Source of the DNA: Phycisphaerae bacterium
GTDB lineage: Bacteria > Planctomycetota > Phycisphaerae > UBA1845
Direction: 5' to 3'
Assembly: GCA_030429365.1 (NCBI GenBank)
Contig: JAUIEW010000004.1
Span: 1-57,202 of the forward strand
Length of the DNA stretch: 57,202 bases
In this document: positions 8,501 through 17,368 of the stretch, piece by piece
Position numbering within the stretch: position 1 is the stretch's first letter
Layout: the number at the start of each line of letters is the position of its first letter
Translations under genes and position numbers: made by a program
The notes under the pieces: generated by a model
What the model was told of the DNA's origin: nothing
What the model saw: only the letters and a program-made list of their open reading frames with translations
The model's database searches: none

Positions 8501-8522
8501 GGCGCCGTTTTCTCGCGGCGCC
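8501..8522 (+). terminator. GC-rich hairpin after coiled-coil gene
   Basis: Perfect 7-bp stem GGCGCCG / CGGCGCC with an 8-nt loop, 18 bp after the stop codon. There is no T tract behind it, so it may terminate poorly or serve to protect the mRNA end. Confidence 0.4.
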
Positions 8523-8774
8523 CAACTGACGACGTCAGGGTCGATTCAGCGCATCAAGGAGGCGCCGCCCTGCGTCAGTTTCCCTCCCCGCACGCTCGCA
8601 AGTACCTGCCAGCCACTTTGTCGTAGCCCAATTGCCTAAGCCCACCCTTTGCTATATCGTGCGCGAATCGCGGCGGCACACGCATCACAATGCACCACTA
8701 CAGAGAACACCGCCCGCGAGCATTCAGTCGTCGAACTGACAACACCCTTATCCTTTTCGTCATTGGAGAATCCC

Positions 8775-10493
8775 ATGATTTGTAACCCAACGACGGTGAT
8801 CGCGTTTGGCGCCGCGCTCGTCCTGTGCTCCGTTTCAAACGCCGTTGCCAACGATGTCCCCGACAAAGGCGCAGCCGCTCAGAAAGCACCAAACGAGTTC
8901 ACCGCCCTTCGCGATGACTACCTCACCCGCTTCAAACCTCTGTTCCTCACGTCGTCCAATGCGTGGTGGAATGCGTCGATCTCAGGCAAGGATGAAGACT
9001 TTACCAAGAAGAAAGAAGCCGACACCGCTGTCCTCGAACTTCACAGTGACCACGACTTCTTCAGCAAACTAGACGCGCTACGGAAATCCGGCGAAGTGCG
9101 CGACCCCAAACTCGCCCGCCAACTCGAAGTGATGTACTTCACGTTTCTCCCTGCCCAAGCCAACAAAGAACTGCAGAAGAAGATCCTCGACATCGAAAAC
9201 AAAGTCGAACAAATCTTCAACACCCATCGCAGCGAAGTGAAAGGCAAGAAGATCACCGAAAACGATGTTCGCAAGATCCTCAAAGACTCGAAGGATTCAG
9301 AGGAAGCGAAACAGGCCTGGATGGGCTACACCAGCGTCGGCCGAAAAATCGCGCCGGACCTCAAAGCCGTGGTTGGTTACCGCAACCAGATCGCCAAAGA
9401 ACTCGGCTTCCACAACTACTACGACATGAAGCTCGCCGTTCAGGAAATCGACAAACAGGAATTCGTCGCCCTGTTCGATGAACTCGACGCCTTGACCCGC
9501 CAGCCCTTTGCCGAAATCAAAGCCGAAATCGATGACCGGATGGCCAAGAAATTCGGCGTCAGCAAAGACCAGCTGCGCCCCTGGCACTTTGGCGATCTCT
9601 TCTTCCAGGAAGCGCCGGGCATGGAGTCGGTCAACCTCGACGACTACTTCGCCGACATCGACATGATCGAACTCACCAAGAAGTATTACGCCAGCCTGGG
9701 CATGCCCTGCGAAGACATCTTCGAACGCAGCGACATGTACGAACGCGAAGGCAAGAGCCCGCACGCATTCTGCACCCACATCGATCGCGAAGGCGACGTC
9801 CGCGTCCTCTGCAACCTCAAGCCCAACATGTATTGGGCTGACACGCTCATGCACGAAATGGGCCACGGCGTTTACGACAAATACATCGATCGCGAGCTAC
9901 CGTGGTTGCTGCGCGAACCATCACACAGCATCACCACCGAAGGGGCTGCGATGATGTTCGGCGCGCTCGTCAAGAACGAAGACTGGCTCGTCAATGTTCG
10001 CGGTCTGTCAGCCGAAGAAGCCAAGAAAGCCGTGGAAGCCGCCCAAGCCTCACTTCGCATCGAAAAGCTGATCTTCTCGCGCTGGACGCAGGTGATGGTG
10101 CGGTTCGAGATGGCCATGTACGCCAACCCCAATCAGGACCTCAGCAAACTTTGGTGGGATCTCAAAAAGAAATATCAACTGATGAATCCGCCCGACGACC
10201 TGACGCTTCCCGGATACGCCGCGAAGATCCACGTTCTTTCCGTCCCTGTCTATTACCACAGCTACATGATGGGCGACCTCTTCGCCGCGCAGGTGCATGC
10301 CTATGCCGCACAAAAAGTCCTGGGCATCAAACACCCCGACAAGACCTGCTTCTACAATCAACCCAAAGCCGGCGAGTATTTCCGCAACAAGGTCTTTGGT
10401 CCTGGCAACTTGATGAGTTGGAACGAGTTGACGAAATTCGCCACCGGCGAGTACCTCAGCGCCAAATATTTCGCCAAGCGCTTCGTCAACTGA
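8775..10493 (+). CDS. Secreted M2-family (ACE-like) zinc metallopeptidase
   Basis: 572 residues from ATG 8775, with GGAG six bases upstream; the track start at 8649 is rejected. Signal peptide MICNPTTVIAFGAALVLCSV... with cleavage after NAVA. Zinc site H360-E-M-G-H364 and third ligand E389 in SITTEGAAMMFG, the spacing of angiotensin-converting-enzyme-type M2 peptidases. The long helical N-terminal half and the conserved C-terminal segment VYYHSYMMGDLFAAQVH also match that family. It should be an exported dipeptidyl carboxypeptidase that removes C-terminal dipeptides from peptides, useful for nutrient scavenging. Its true substrate is unknown. A good terminator follows. Confidence 0.88.
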   Translation: MICNPTTVIAFGAALVLCSVSNAVANDVPDKGAAAQKAPNEFTALRDDYLTRFKPLFLTSSNAWWNASISGKDEDFTKKKEADTAVLELHSDHDFFSKLDALRKSGEVRDPKLARQLEVMYFTFLPAQANKELQKKILDIENKVEQIFNTHRSEVKGKKITENDVRKILKDSKDSEEAKQAWMGYTSVGRKIAPDLKAVVGYRNQIAKELGFHNYYDMKLAVQEIDKQEFVALFDELDALTRQPFAEIKAEIDDRMAKKFGVSKDQLRPWHFGDLFFQEAPGMESVNLDDYFADIDMIELTKKYYASLGMPCEDIFERSDMYEREGKSPHAFCTHIDREGDVRVLCNLKPNMYWADTLMHEMGHGVYDKYIDRELPWLLREPSHSITTEGAAMMFGALVKNEDWLVNVRGLSAEEAKKAVEAAQASLRIEKLIFSRWTQVMVRFEMAMYANPNQDLSKLWWDLKKKYQLMNPPDDLTLPGYAAKIHVLSVPVYYHSYMMGDLFAAQVHAYAAQKVLGIKHPDKTCFYNQPKAGEYFRNKVFGPGNLMSWNELTKFATGEYLSAKYFAKRFVN

Positions 10494-10525
10494 GTTACTT
10501 CAAAGCGAGACGATTAACAACCGAT

Positions 10526-10563
10526 GGCGGCCTCCTGCTTCAAGACGGGAGGCCGTCTTTTTT
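10526..10563 (+). terminator. Rho-independent terminator after M2 peptidase
   Basis: Stem CGGCCTCC / GGAGGCCG (8 bp) with a 12-nt loop followed by TCTTTTTT, 33 bp after the stop codon. A textbook intrinsic terminator on the + strand. Confidence 0.88.
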
Positions 10564-10653
10564 GACAAGATCACGTTCAAAGCGCACGATCAGTCCAACG
10601 CGATCAAACGTGTGACGCAAACAGAACCGCGCAAACGAAGGTGAGCCCGCACC

Positions 10654-11565
10654 ATGTCCGAATCAAAGTTTCAACTCGTGGGAATCGGCGAACTGCTCTG
10701 GGATTGCTTTGAGGACAAGCGCAAACCGGGCGGTGCGCCCGCCAACGTCGGCTTTCATGTCAACCAATTGGGCATGCACGCCACGATCGTTTCCAGTTTG
10801 GGCGCCGATGCGTTGGGCGACGAACTGCGCGGGTTCATGGAGGAGCACGGCCTCGACACGACGCAAATCCAGTCCGACCAGGAACATCCGACGTCAACAG
10901 TCAGCATCAAAATGGTACGGGCGGACCATCCGCAATACACCATCCACGAAAACGTCGCCTGGGATCACATCAAGTTCAACGACAAACTCCGCGCCGAGTG
11001 CGAAAAAGCCGACATCCTCTGCTACGGAACACTTGCCCAGCGATCGGCCGTTTCAAGACAAACGATTCAAGAATGTGTGGCGGCTGCGAAGAACGCCATC
11101 AAGATCTTTGACGTCAATCTTCGACCACCGTACTACGATCGCCAGACGGTCGAGGCGTCGCTGAAAACATGCAACATTGCAAAATTCAACGACGAAGAGT
11201 CCGAAGTGCTGTCCGGCATGCTTGAGTTGCCACTTCCCAACCTTGAGACGTTCGCGGAATCCATGCTTAAGCGCTACGGGCTTGATGCGGTTTGTATCAC
11301 CAAGGGCGGTGATGGCAGCTTGGTGATGACTGCCAGCGAGTCAGCCACCGCCCCCAGTCCTTCGATCACGGTCGCCGACACGGTCGGAGCTGGCGACGCG
11401 TTCACCGCAGCGCTTTCATTCGCCCAGTTGCATCGATGGAGCGCCAAAGCGACAGCCACCTTCGCCAATCAAATTGCCGGGAGAGTCGCGTCTGAATTCG
11501 GCGCGATGCCCCGCATTGACCGCAATGTCATCGAGGAATTGATTGAATCGGCGAAGGACCTGTAG
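10654..11565 (+). CDS. PfkB-family carbohydrate kinase (probable fructokinase)
   Basis: 303 residues. N-terminal PfkB motif GGAPANVGFHVNQLG with the preceding GIGELLWD strand, and the C-terminal ATP/anion-hole motif DTVGAGDAFTAAL with catalytic Asp. The overall pattern is closest to bacterial fructokinases, which phosphorylate D-fructose to fructose-6-phosphate, but PfkB substrates are hard to assign from sequence. GAAGGTGAG lies upstream of the start. It is convergent with the DAO-type oxidoreductase, whose stop is only 15 bp away. No sugar transporter or regulator is adjacent. Confidence 0.88.
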   Translation: MSESKFQLVGIGELLWDCFEDKRKPGGAPANVGFHVNQLGMHATIVSSLGADALGDELRGFMEEHGLDTTQIQSDQEHPTSTVSIKMVRADHPQYTIHENVAWDHIKFNDKLRAECEKADILCYGTLAQRSAVSRQTIQECVAAAKNAIKIFDVNLRPPYYDRQTVEASLKTCNIAKFNDEESEVLSGMLELPLPNLETFAESMLKRYGLDAVCITKGGDGSLVMTASESATAPSPSITVADTVGAGDAFTAALSFAQLHRWSAKATATFANQIAGRVASEFGAMPRIDRNVIEELIESAKDL

Positions 11566-11580
11566 CGCCAAAACGATGCA

Positions 11581-12582
11581 CTAAACGACAGACGGCGCGT
11601 CCACCAAACGAGAAGGTGAGAAGGCGTGCTTATCTTCGACCGAACCGCGCATGATCGCGCCGGCTGCAAACTGCCCCACGGCATACGACGACGTCACCCC
11701 GTGCCCCCCAAGTCCGGCGACATGGAACAACCCACGGTAGCGCGCATCAAATCCGATCACAAACTTCTCGTCGGCTGCAAACACACGCTGACCGGTCCAT
11801 CGCGTCTTGATCCGAACCCCCGCAAGCTTCGGCTGATGCTTCTGGAACTTGGCGGCCAACATCTCCTCAACGGCATCATCGACAAGATAGTCGCCGGGAT
11901 CGCGCGTAGATTCATCGCACGCACAGAGCAAAAGCCCGCCCCCTTCGGGTCGAAAATAAAGACCGTTGACCACATCCCAAACAAACGGAAGCGTTGGATC
12001 GATTCCGTCCATCGATGGCGTGACATAAAGGTGTCTGTTCCGCGGTTCGAGCGGTAGTTTGCCAACCACACCAGCCCAAGGCCCCGCCGCGTTGACCAGC
12101 ACACGCGAACGGTACGTCGCGCCGTCGGTGCGAATCACGAAGCCATCGTCAACCGATTCCCACGCCAACACCGAGTTGTTGTATCGGACGTCTTGACCGC
12201 GCAAATAGGTCTGTAGCAGACCAGCCGGATCGACGATGCCATCATCCGGACACCACCGCCCAGCGCCTTCCGCCATCGGAAAATAGTCACTGACCGAATC
12301 ATCCCCCAAACCAAGCAGCACGCTCCCGGTTTTTCGAAACTCGCAATGCTCGCCAGAACGCAGAGCCGCCGCGCCAGCAACCGTGAACCGCGCGACATCC
12401 GGATCACCGACCCACGCCCGAATCATCGCGGCATTTCGGCCGGATGAATGCACGCCCGGGTCGTTCTCCTTTTCCAGCAGCACAACGTCCCCCGCACCCA
12501 GGCGTTTCAGATGATATGCCGTGGATGCGCCGGCGAGCCCGGCTCCTATGATCAAAATGTCGCATTGGTGCTGACCGCCCAT
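11581..12582 (-). CDS. FAD-dependent oxidoreductase (DAO family)
   Basis: 333 residues. N-terminal dinucleotide-binding motif DILIIGAGLAGASTAYHL and the acidic residue VVLLEKE that holds the FAD ribose; the GVHSSGRNAAMIR segment is typical of glycine, sarcosine and D-amino-acid oxidase relatives. Near the C-terminus, FHVAGLGGHGVTSSYAVGQ is the second FAD contact motif of the family. It should oxidise a secondary or alpha-amine with O2 or another acceptor; the substrate cannot be told. No signal peptide. Divergent from the VOC gene with about 70 bp between them. Confidence 0.85.
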   Translation of the reverse strand: MGGQHQCDILIIGAGLAGASTAYHLKRLGAGDVVLLEKENDPGVHSSGRNAAMIRAWVGDPDVARFTVAGAAALRSGEHCEFRKTGSVLLGLGDDSVSDYFPMAEGAGRWCPDDGIVDPAGLLQTYLRGQDVRYNNSVLAWESVDDGFVIRTDGATYRSRVLVNAAGPWAGVVGKLPLEPRNRHLYVTPSMDGIDPTLPFVWDVVNGLYFRPEGGGLLLCACDESTRDPGDYLVDDAVEEMLAAKFQKHQPKLAGVRIKTRWTGQRVFAADEKFVIGFDARYRGLFHVAGLGGHGVTSSYAVGQFAAGAIMRGSVEDKHAFSPSRLVDAPSVV

Positions 12583-12653
12583 GACCCGATTCTAGCGAAT
12601 CGATGCCGAAAGGATAACCTGCCCCAATCGGTCATCATTCGCCGATAATCCCC

Positions 12654-13109
12654 ATGTCAGCCGCCCTTGCCAGGAAGCAAACCCAGCGGCGCCACACAAG
12701 CACAAGCGACACGACAATGCCAAGCGACCAACCCACGGGAGACAAATCCGCCGTCACGATCGAGTCGATCAGCGCCGTGACGCTTTCCACGCCCGACATG
12801 CGCGCGTCGATCGGGTTCTACACGTCGTTGGGATTCGAAAAAATCTACGGGGGCGAGGACGAGCCATTAACCAGTTTCCAGGTCGGACGGGGCTTTTTGA
12901 ATCTCATGCCCACCGATGACGGTGGACGCTCAACAACGTGGGGCCGCGTGATCATCTACGTGTCCAACGTCGACGCAATGTTCGAGCGGTGCCTTGCAAA
13001 TGGATGGAAGCCGTCAACCAAACCCGCTGACGCCCCCTGGGGTGAGCGGTACTTTCATATCTCAGACCCCGCAGGCCACGAGATCAGCTTTGCCCGTCCA
13101 ATCAATTAG
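12654..13109 (+). CDS. Glyoxalase/bleomycin-resistance (VOC) superfamily protein
   Basis: 151 residues as tracked; the VOC fold starts at about residue 35 (ISAVTLSTPDMRASIGFYTS) and ends HISDPAGHEISFARPI, the usual terminal strand with the metal-binding Glu. One beta-alpha-beta-beta-beta pair per half is visible, i.e. a single-domain VOC protein. Function cannot be fixed: the superfamily includes glyoxalase I, dioxygenases and antibiotic-binding proteins. A later ATG at 12717 would remove an unstructured leader; neither start has a clear ribosome site. Confidence 0.8.
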   Translation: MSAALARKQTQRRHTSTSDTTMPSDQPTGDKSAVTIESISAVTLSTPDMRASIGFYTSLGFEKIYGGEDEPLTSFQVGRGFLNLMPTDDGGRSTTWGRVIIYVSNVDAMFERCLANGWKPSTKPADAPWGERYFHISDPAGHEISFARPIN

Positions 13110-13249
13110 GACGTGTCCAACACTGCTCGACACTTCAATCGATGTGAAATTGATTGCCACTGGAAAGCGGTTTGGTGATACAGGGGCATTGAATGAAACA
13201 GAGGTCCGAGTGATTCGGAGGCTGGGGTAAATCGGTGCCGCGAAAAGAA

Positions 13250-13753
13250 TCACCCCACCATAGCCGCTTTGTCTGGCGGTGGCGGAATCATTTGCACCGG
13301 TTTGACACACAGCGCGAATGAGAACTTGCCAAAGCGACCAACCATGGGCACTTCCAGCCACGCACCTTGCTTGCGCAACGCCGAGCTCTCAAAAGAACCA
13401 TCGGCATTGGAGACTTCGGCGAATTTCATCTCGGGGGTATGGGAGTTTTTTCGCACGAGCGTTTTGACCAACCTTGCGATCAGGTCCCCAGCCCACAAGT
13501 TCTGATCGGCAGGATCCATCTCCTCGGGAGCGCCCAGCATGGAAGCCGCGACACTTGCGACAGTCCCAGGAATATTCAAGACCATGTAGCCCTGATGGCT
13601 ACCGGATACCTCCACGACGGCTCGCACCGTTTCGTCGCTCGATCCCAAACCGCGGCTGACGGATGGTTTACCAACGCGGCACGGACAATCCAGCATCTTT
13701 TCAAATACCCTTCGGGTTGACACCATGAAGGGCCGGACGATCGCAGTGTTCAT
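13250..13753 (-). CDS. CheX-like chemotaxis phosphatase domain protein
   Basis: 167 residues with GAAGGTCAG before the ATG. The layout matches CheX/CheC-type CheY-P phosphatases: N-terminal MVSTRRVFEKML helix, the strand pair around VVEVSGSHQGYMVLNIPG, the AASMLG helix and a long helix DLIARLVKTLVRKN that in CheX carries the catalytic E-x2-N pair, here less clear. It likely dephosphorylates a receiver domain or is a non-catalytic relative. No chemotaxis genes are nearby, so it is an orphan. The C-terminal PPPPDKAAMVG tail is probably disordered. Confidence 0.7.
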   Translation of the reverse strand: MNTAIVRPFMVSTRRVFEKMLDCPCRVGKPSVSRGLGSSDETVRAVVEVSGSHQGYMVLNIPGTVASVAASMLGAPEEMDPADQNLWAGDLIARLVKTLVRKNSHTPEMKFAEVSNADGSFESSALRKQGAWLEVPMVGRFGKFSFALCVKPVQMIPPPPDKAAMVG

Positions 13754-14079
13754 GGACTGACCTTCGATTCCCAGGTACGTACGGGCTCCCCTGCCGTTGC
13801 TCCAGCACTACACCATCGAGGTGCAAGACATCAGCTTGACACGGTGCCTACATCTTACATTAACGACACCGAATTCACGTCTCCTTACAGAAACACACGA
13901 CCAAACTATGGGGTAGACTCCTCAACCATCGTACCCAGTATTGAATTCGGTTTTGCGACGTGGCAAGTTGATTGAAACCTAGAAGAAAGACGGGCCGAAA
14001 AGACCTCGCAGTGCAATGATGCCAGCGACGCTTTGGGTGATTTGACGCCAAACAATTCTTTGTGTTCAACAAGCGCGGA
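13754..14079. other. Intergenic region, no gene seen
   Basis: 326 bp upstream of the CheX-like gene and downstream of tadA, both on the minus strand. It must hold the CheX promoter, but I see no clear -35/-10 pair, RNA gene or inverted repeat in it. Small ORFs here translate to unlikely proteins. Confidence 0.45.
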
Positions 14080-14547
14080 TCATTTCTTTCCGAGTGCCCG
14101 TTGTTTCTTAAAGAACTCGGTCAATGCCAAGCTACATGCATCCCCTTCGACGTCCGATAACACGGAAACCTGGTGGTTCGATCGGGGATCATCGACGATC
14201 GAATACAACGACCCACACGCCCCGAACTTCGGGTCCTCTGCCCCGAAGACCAATTGCTTGATTCGAGCCAGTACAATCGCCCCCGCGCACATCGGGCAGG
14301 GTTCCAGCGTCACGTAAAGGGTGCAGTCCGTCAGGCGCCAATCGCCAACCGCCGAACAGGCAGCCGTAATCGCCAACATCTCCGCATGGGCGGTCGGATC
14401 GCGCAGCGATTCCTTCTCATTGTGCCCGCGTCCAATAATGCGACCCTCGCGCACAACCACCGCCCCCACCGGAACCTCATCGTATTCCTCAGCGATGCGC
14501 GCTTCTTCGAGCGCCGCCCGCATGAATTTCTCGTGATCGATACTCAC
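14080..14547 (-). CDS. tadA: tRNA-specific adenosine deaminase
   Basis: 155 residues from GTG 14547. This start overlaps the Nudix stop as GTGA, so translation is coupled; the 248-residue track ORF is too long for the family. It converts A34 to inosine in the anticodon of tRNA-Arg(ACG), needed to read CGN codons. Zinc site and catalytic Glu: [11 protein letters not shown] (HAE) and [11 protein letters not shown] (PCxxC). The strand VPVGAVVV and the segment [14 protein letters not shown] are also typical of TadA rather than cytidine deaminase. It shares an operon with the Nudix gene. Confidence 0.94.
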   Translation of the reverse strand: MSIDHEKFMRAALEEARIAEEYDEVPVGAVVVREGRIIGRGHNEKESLRDPTAHAEMLAITAACSAVGDWRLTDCTLYVTLEPCPMCAGAIVLARIKQLVFGAEDPKFGACGSLYSIVDDPRSNHQVSVLSDVEGDACSLALTEFFKKQRALGKK

Positions 14548-15404
14548 GACAGACGCTCCAGCAATTCCACGAACCACTCGCCTCCGAACGTCTCCCATCC
14601 AAATAAACACAATGCCGACATCGCCACCGGCGTGGTCCGCCTGGCTTGCATCATGTAGTTCCCCACGTCCGTCTCCGAAACATGAATTCGATCGACGCCC
14701 ATGTGCTCTGCGGTCTTTGAAGAAACGTCCACCCGGTTTGCAACCTCGTCGACATCCATGCCCACCCGCGCCGCGAAAACGAGTTCCGGCTGCCATATCG
14801 ATCGGTCGTACACCAACCCAAGGCATTCAAGTCCGGTCAGGTCTTCGGGCTTCAACGCCAGTTCTTCGCAGATTTCCCGAGTCACGGCTGCAAACACATC
14901 GATTCCCCCGTCTTTGTCGCGATCGTCGGCATCCAGCCCCCCGCCGAAAGTATGAACGGCGCCCGGTTGATCGACGACCTTGGCGCTGCGATGACCGAGG
15001 AGAATGGTTGCGGGTTCACTTTCGCAAACGATCAACGCGCTGACGCCGATCGCGTTGGCAAAGGCATCGCGGCCAACCTCGCCAATCAATTGCCCGTTTC
15101 GCAGATTTGTTCCGAGAAATGACTTGTAGTCCGTCGGCCCGACGTCGATGCGTAACGCGCCATCAACCAACGCATGATCGACATGACGAACGAGATCACC
15201 GTTGAACAGCACAGCGCCGTTGCGATCGGCCAACGCCCGTTCACGCGACCACACGCCTTCGATCAGCCGCTCCAGTACGTCAGTGGTTTGGCGTGGCGTG
15301 TCGCTCCAACACAGCTTGACACAATCCCGTGCGAACGGACCGGCAACTTCAACGCTTGCCAACCGCGCGATCTTCTCCAATCGATGGGCGGGAAACGCCG
15401 ACAT
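14544..15404 (-). CDS. Nudix hydrolase family protein
   Basis: 286 residues from ATG 15404, which has GGAG six bases upstream; the track start is 11 codons earlier. The Nudix box is present as [18 protein letters not shown] then [13 protein letters not shown], with the usual REIxEEL metal-binding Glu residues and a slightly longer spacer between G and R. The first 110 residues form a separate N-terminal domain of unknown type. The enzyme should cleave a nucleoside diphosphate linked to X; substrate unknown. It is translationally coupled to tadA (GTGA overlap). Confidence 0.8.
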   Translation of the reverse strand: MSAFPAHRLEKIARLASVEVAGPFARDCVKLCWSDTPRQTTDVLERLIEGVWSRERALADRNGAVLFNGDLVRHVDHALVDGALRIDVGPTDYKSFLGTNLRNGQLIGEVGRDAFANAIGVSALIVCESEPATILLGHRSAKVVDQPGAVHTFGGGLDADDRDKDGGIDVFAAVTREICEELALKPEDLTGLECLGLVYDRSIWQPELVFAARVGMDVDEVANRVDVSSKTAEHMGVDRIHVSETDVGNYMMQARRTTPVAMSALCLFGWETFGGEWFVELLERLS

Positions 15405-15429
15405 GCCACACTCCGACCGACGCAAGCCC

Positions 15430-16107
15430 CTACTCAACGTCGCGGGTGAAGAACACGCCCGGTGAAACGTCTTCGTCGTCGGTGTTTAGAAAGAAGAACG
15501 TCACCACCTGGCCAGCCTGTGCCGTGAAAGGTGCAAACGTCCGCAGAATCTCATCGCCAGCCGCATTGCGAATCTGCAAGACCAACTCCCCCGCATCGAC
15601 CGCGACATATTCGCTGACGTCGCGGAACATCATGTCGTCCACCAAGAGCGTCCCATCAGACAGGTTGATATCCACTTCGGGACCGTCGGGGTGCACGTTC
15701 ACAAAGCGAAGTCGCGTCATGCCAGCCGCCGGAGCGGAATTGTCGTCGTCCAGCAATACTGCCTCGATTTCGTCGAATACGTTGAGGAGGAGGATCGTCG
15801 ACGCCGTGTCCACAGCCAACGAAACGTCCGCATCGACTAGGGACGGTTCCGAACAATCGTCGCCGTCGGCTACGAAGTTGACAGTGAAGTTCGATGCAGC
15901 CACTTGACCGTATGAGGTCCCGGGACGCTCTCCGCCGATCGCATCGAACGCGACCGTCCCGTCGTCAAAGCAGCCGTCGAGCAGCGGCGAATCGGGACTT
16001 GCGTTGATCGCCCGAAGCGACGCGGTTTCCTGAGGCGGTGCTGGGGTGCAACCGGCGATGGCAATCGACACTAAAACCGTTGGCAAGAATCGATGAAATC
16101 GAAACAT
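15430..16107 (-). CDS. DUF4397-like lipoprotein
   Basis: 225 residues starting with a lipoprotein signal (MFRFHRFLPTVLVSIAIAGC). The mature part has two immunoglobulin-like beta repeats of the DUF4397 type: SLRAINASPDSPLLDG and LRFVNVHPDGPEVDINLSDG, i.e. the (V)R(F)xNxxPDxxxVD motif in each half. It is very acidic and would be anchored on the periplasmic face of a membrane. Function is unknown for the family. It lies 26 bp upstream of the Nudix ORF start, so the three minus-strand genes may form one transcript. Confidence 0.8.
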   Translation of the reverse strand: MFRFHRFLPTVLVSIAIAGCTPAPPQETASLRAINASPDSPLLDGCFDDGTVAFDAIGGERPGTSYGQVAASNFTVNFVADGDDCSEPSLVDADVSLAVDTASTILLLNVFDEIEAVLLDDDNSAPAAGMTRLRFVNVHPDGPEVDINLSDGTLLVDDMMFRDVSEYVAVDAGELVLQIRNAAGDEILRTFAPFTAQAGQVVTFFFLNTDDEDVSPGVFFTRDVE

Positions 16108-16316
16108 AAAATCACGTCTCCCAAGTCAGGTCAGCCGCATGGCTCCATCCATGCGCGTGCGTCGGATTCTAAAGGCAACTCGCCGCTGGTGCGAATATGG
16201 CGAATTGGCGACCATCACGCACGCCGGCAGCTTGATGCCCGATTCGGGCGGCGCTACACTGCTGGCATCAGACAAATCGATGCCAGCAACCTCCAAGACC
16301 GGCAGAGATCCGCCCC

Positions 16317-17363
16317 ATGAGACGAACCATTGCCCAACTGCTTCTTATCGTTCTGGTCATCGGACTGGGCTGGGGGATCGTTTCCACTGCGCCAAAGATC
16401 GCGGAACAATATCGCCAGATGCGCGAAACCGGTGACGCGATGGCCCTTCCGTTCTTGGGCATCGTGGGTGTGGGCGCACTGTTGGTACTAAGCGGCGCAT
16501 CCTATGCTGGCTGGCTGATCTGGCGCGAACTCGCATCTCCAAGAACCAAGCGCCATCGCAAGATCGAAACGATGTCCGACGCGCAAATCGCCCGCGAAAC
16601 GCGCAAACACATTTCCCGCGCCGAGAAGAAACAAGCATCGCCATCGACGACCGGACCGCTGTCTTCCGATCAACGCGAACTGCGCGACGAACTTCGCAAC
16701 CTCGATCGCAAGTCCGCCGAAAGCACGCTCGAAGTCATCGTCTTCGGCGCGATCAACGGCGGCAAATCGTCGCTGCTCAACGCCATCTGCGGACAAGACC
16801 GTTTCGCCACCGACGTGGTCGGCGGCGCCACCACCCAATCGTCTGAAATCAGCTTTCCTGATCAAGGTAAGATCATCCTGCGCGACACGCCCGGCTTGCA
16901 GGAGGTCTTCGGTGATCGGCGGGCGCTCATCGCGCGAACCCAAGTCGGAAAAGCCGACGTGGTGGTCTTCGTCATCGCCGACGATCTGCGCAGCTTCGAG
17001 CTCGACGAAATCAAAGACGTCGCTTCAATTCCCAAACGCGTCATCGTCTGTTTCAACAAGCGCGACTGCTTCACGAAGACCGACGCCAATGCCCTGCACC
17101 GGCGCATCATCGAACGCCTCGACGGAATTGTCGAACCGTCTGACGTCGTGCAAACCCAGGCGATCGACGTCGCCCAAACCGTCGAAATCCAAAAAGCCGA
17201 CGGAACCGTGGAGACGCGCACTGACACCAAACCGCGCGACGTGTCCGCCCTCAACGAGCGACTACTGTCCATCCTGGAATCCGAAGGCCAAAAGCTGCTC
17301 GTTCGAACCATGCTGCAACGGGCGAGAGAACTGGAAAACCTGACCACGCAACCTCAAGAATAA
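16317..17363 (+). CDS. Membrane-anchored Era-like GTPase
   Basis: 348 residues. Two N-terminal membrane segments (LLLIVLVIGLGWGIV at 8-22 and FLGIVGVGALLVLSGASYAG at about 47-66), then a basic, coiled linker and a GTPase domain. G1 is G144AINGGKSSLLN, G2 includes the TTQSSE threonines, G3 is DTPGLQE and G4 is NKRD. Unlike the next gene it has no DUF697 after the G domain. It lies 5 bp upstream of a second GTPase, so the two are surely co-transcribed and may work together at a membrane, in the manner of dynamin-like or Era/YeeP-type GTPases. The cellular role is unknown. Confidence 0.82.
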   Translation: MRRTIAQLLLIVLVIGLGWGIVSTAPKIAEQYRQMRETGDAMALPFLGIVGVGALLVLSGASYAGWLIWRELASPRTKRHRKIETMSDAQIARETRKHISRAEKKQASPSTTGPLSSDQRELRDELRNLDRKSAESTLEVIVFGAINGGKSSLLNAICGQDRFATDVVGGATTQSSEISFPDQGKIILRDTPGLQEVFGDRRALIARTQVGKADVVVFVIADDLRSFELDEIKDVASIPKRVIVCFNKRDCFTKTDANALHRRIIERLDGIVEPSDVVQTQAIDVAQTVEIQKADGTVETRTDTKPRDVSALNERLLSILESEGQKLLVRTMLQRARELENLTTQPQE

Positions 17364-17368
17364 ACGCG

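Noticed and set aside
9297-9866. 189-residue minus-strand ORF
   Set aside because: Complement of the M2 peptidase; Val/Phe/Asp-rich translation typical of a shadow frame.
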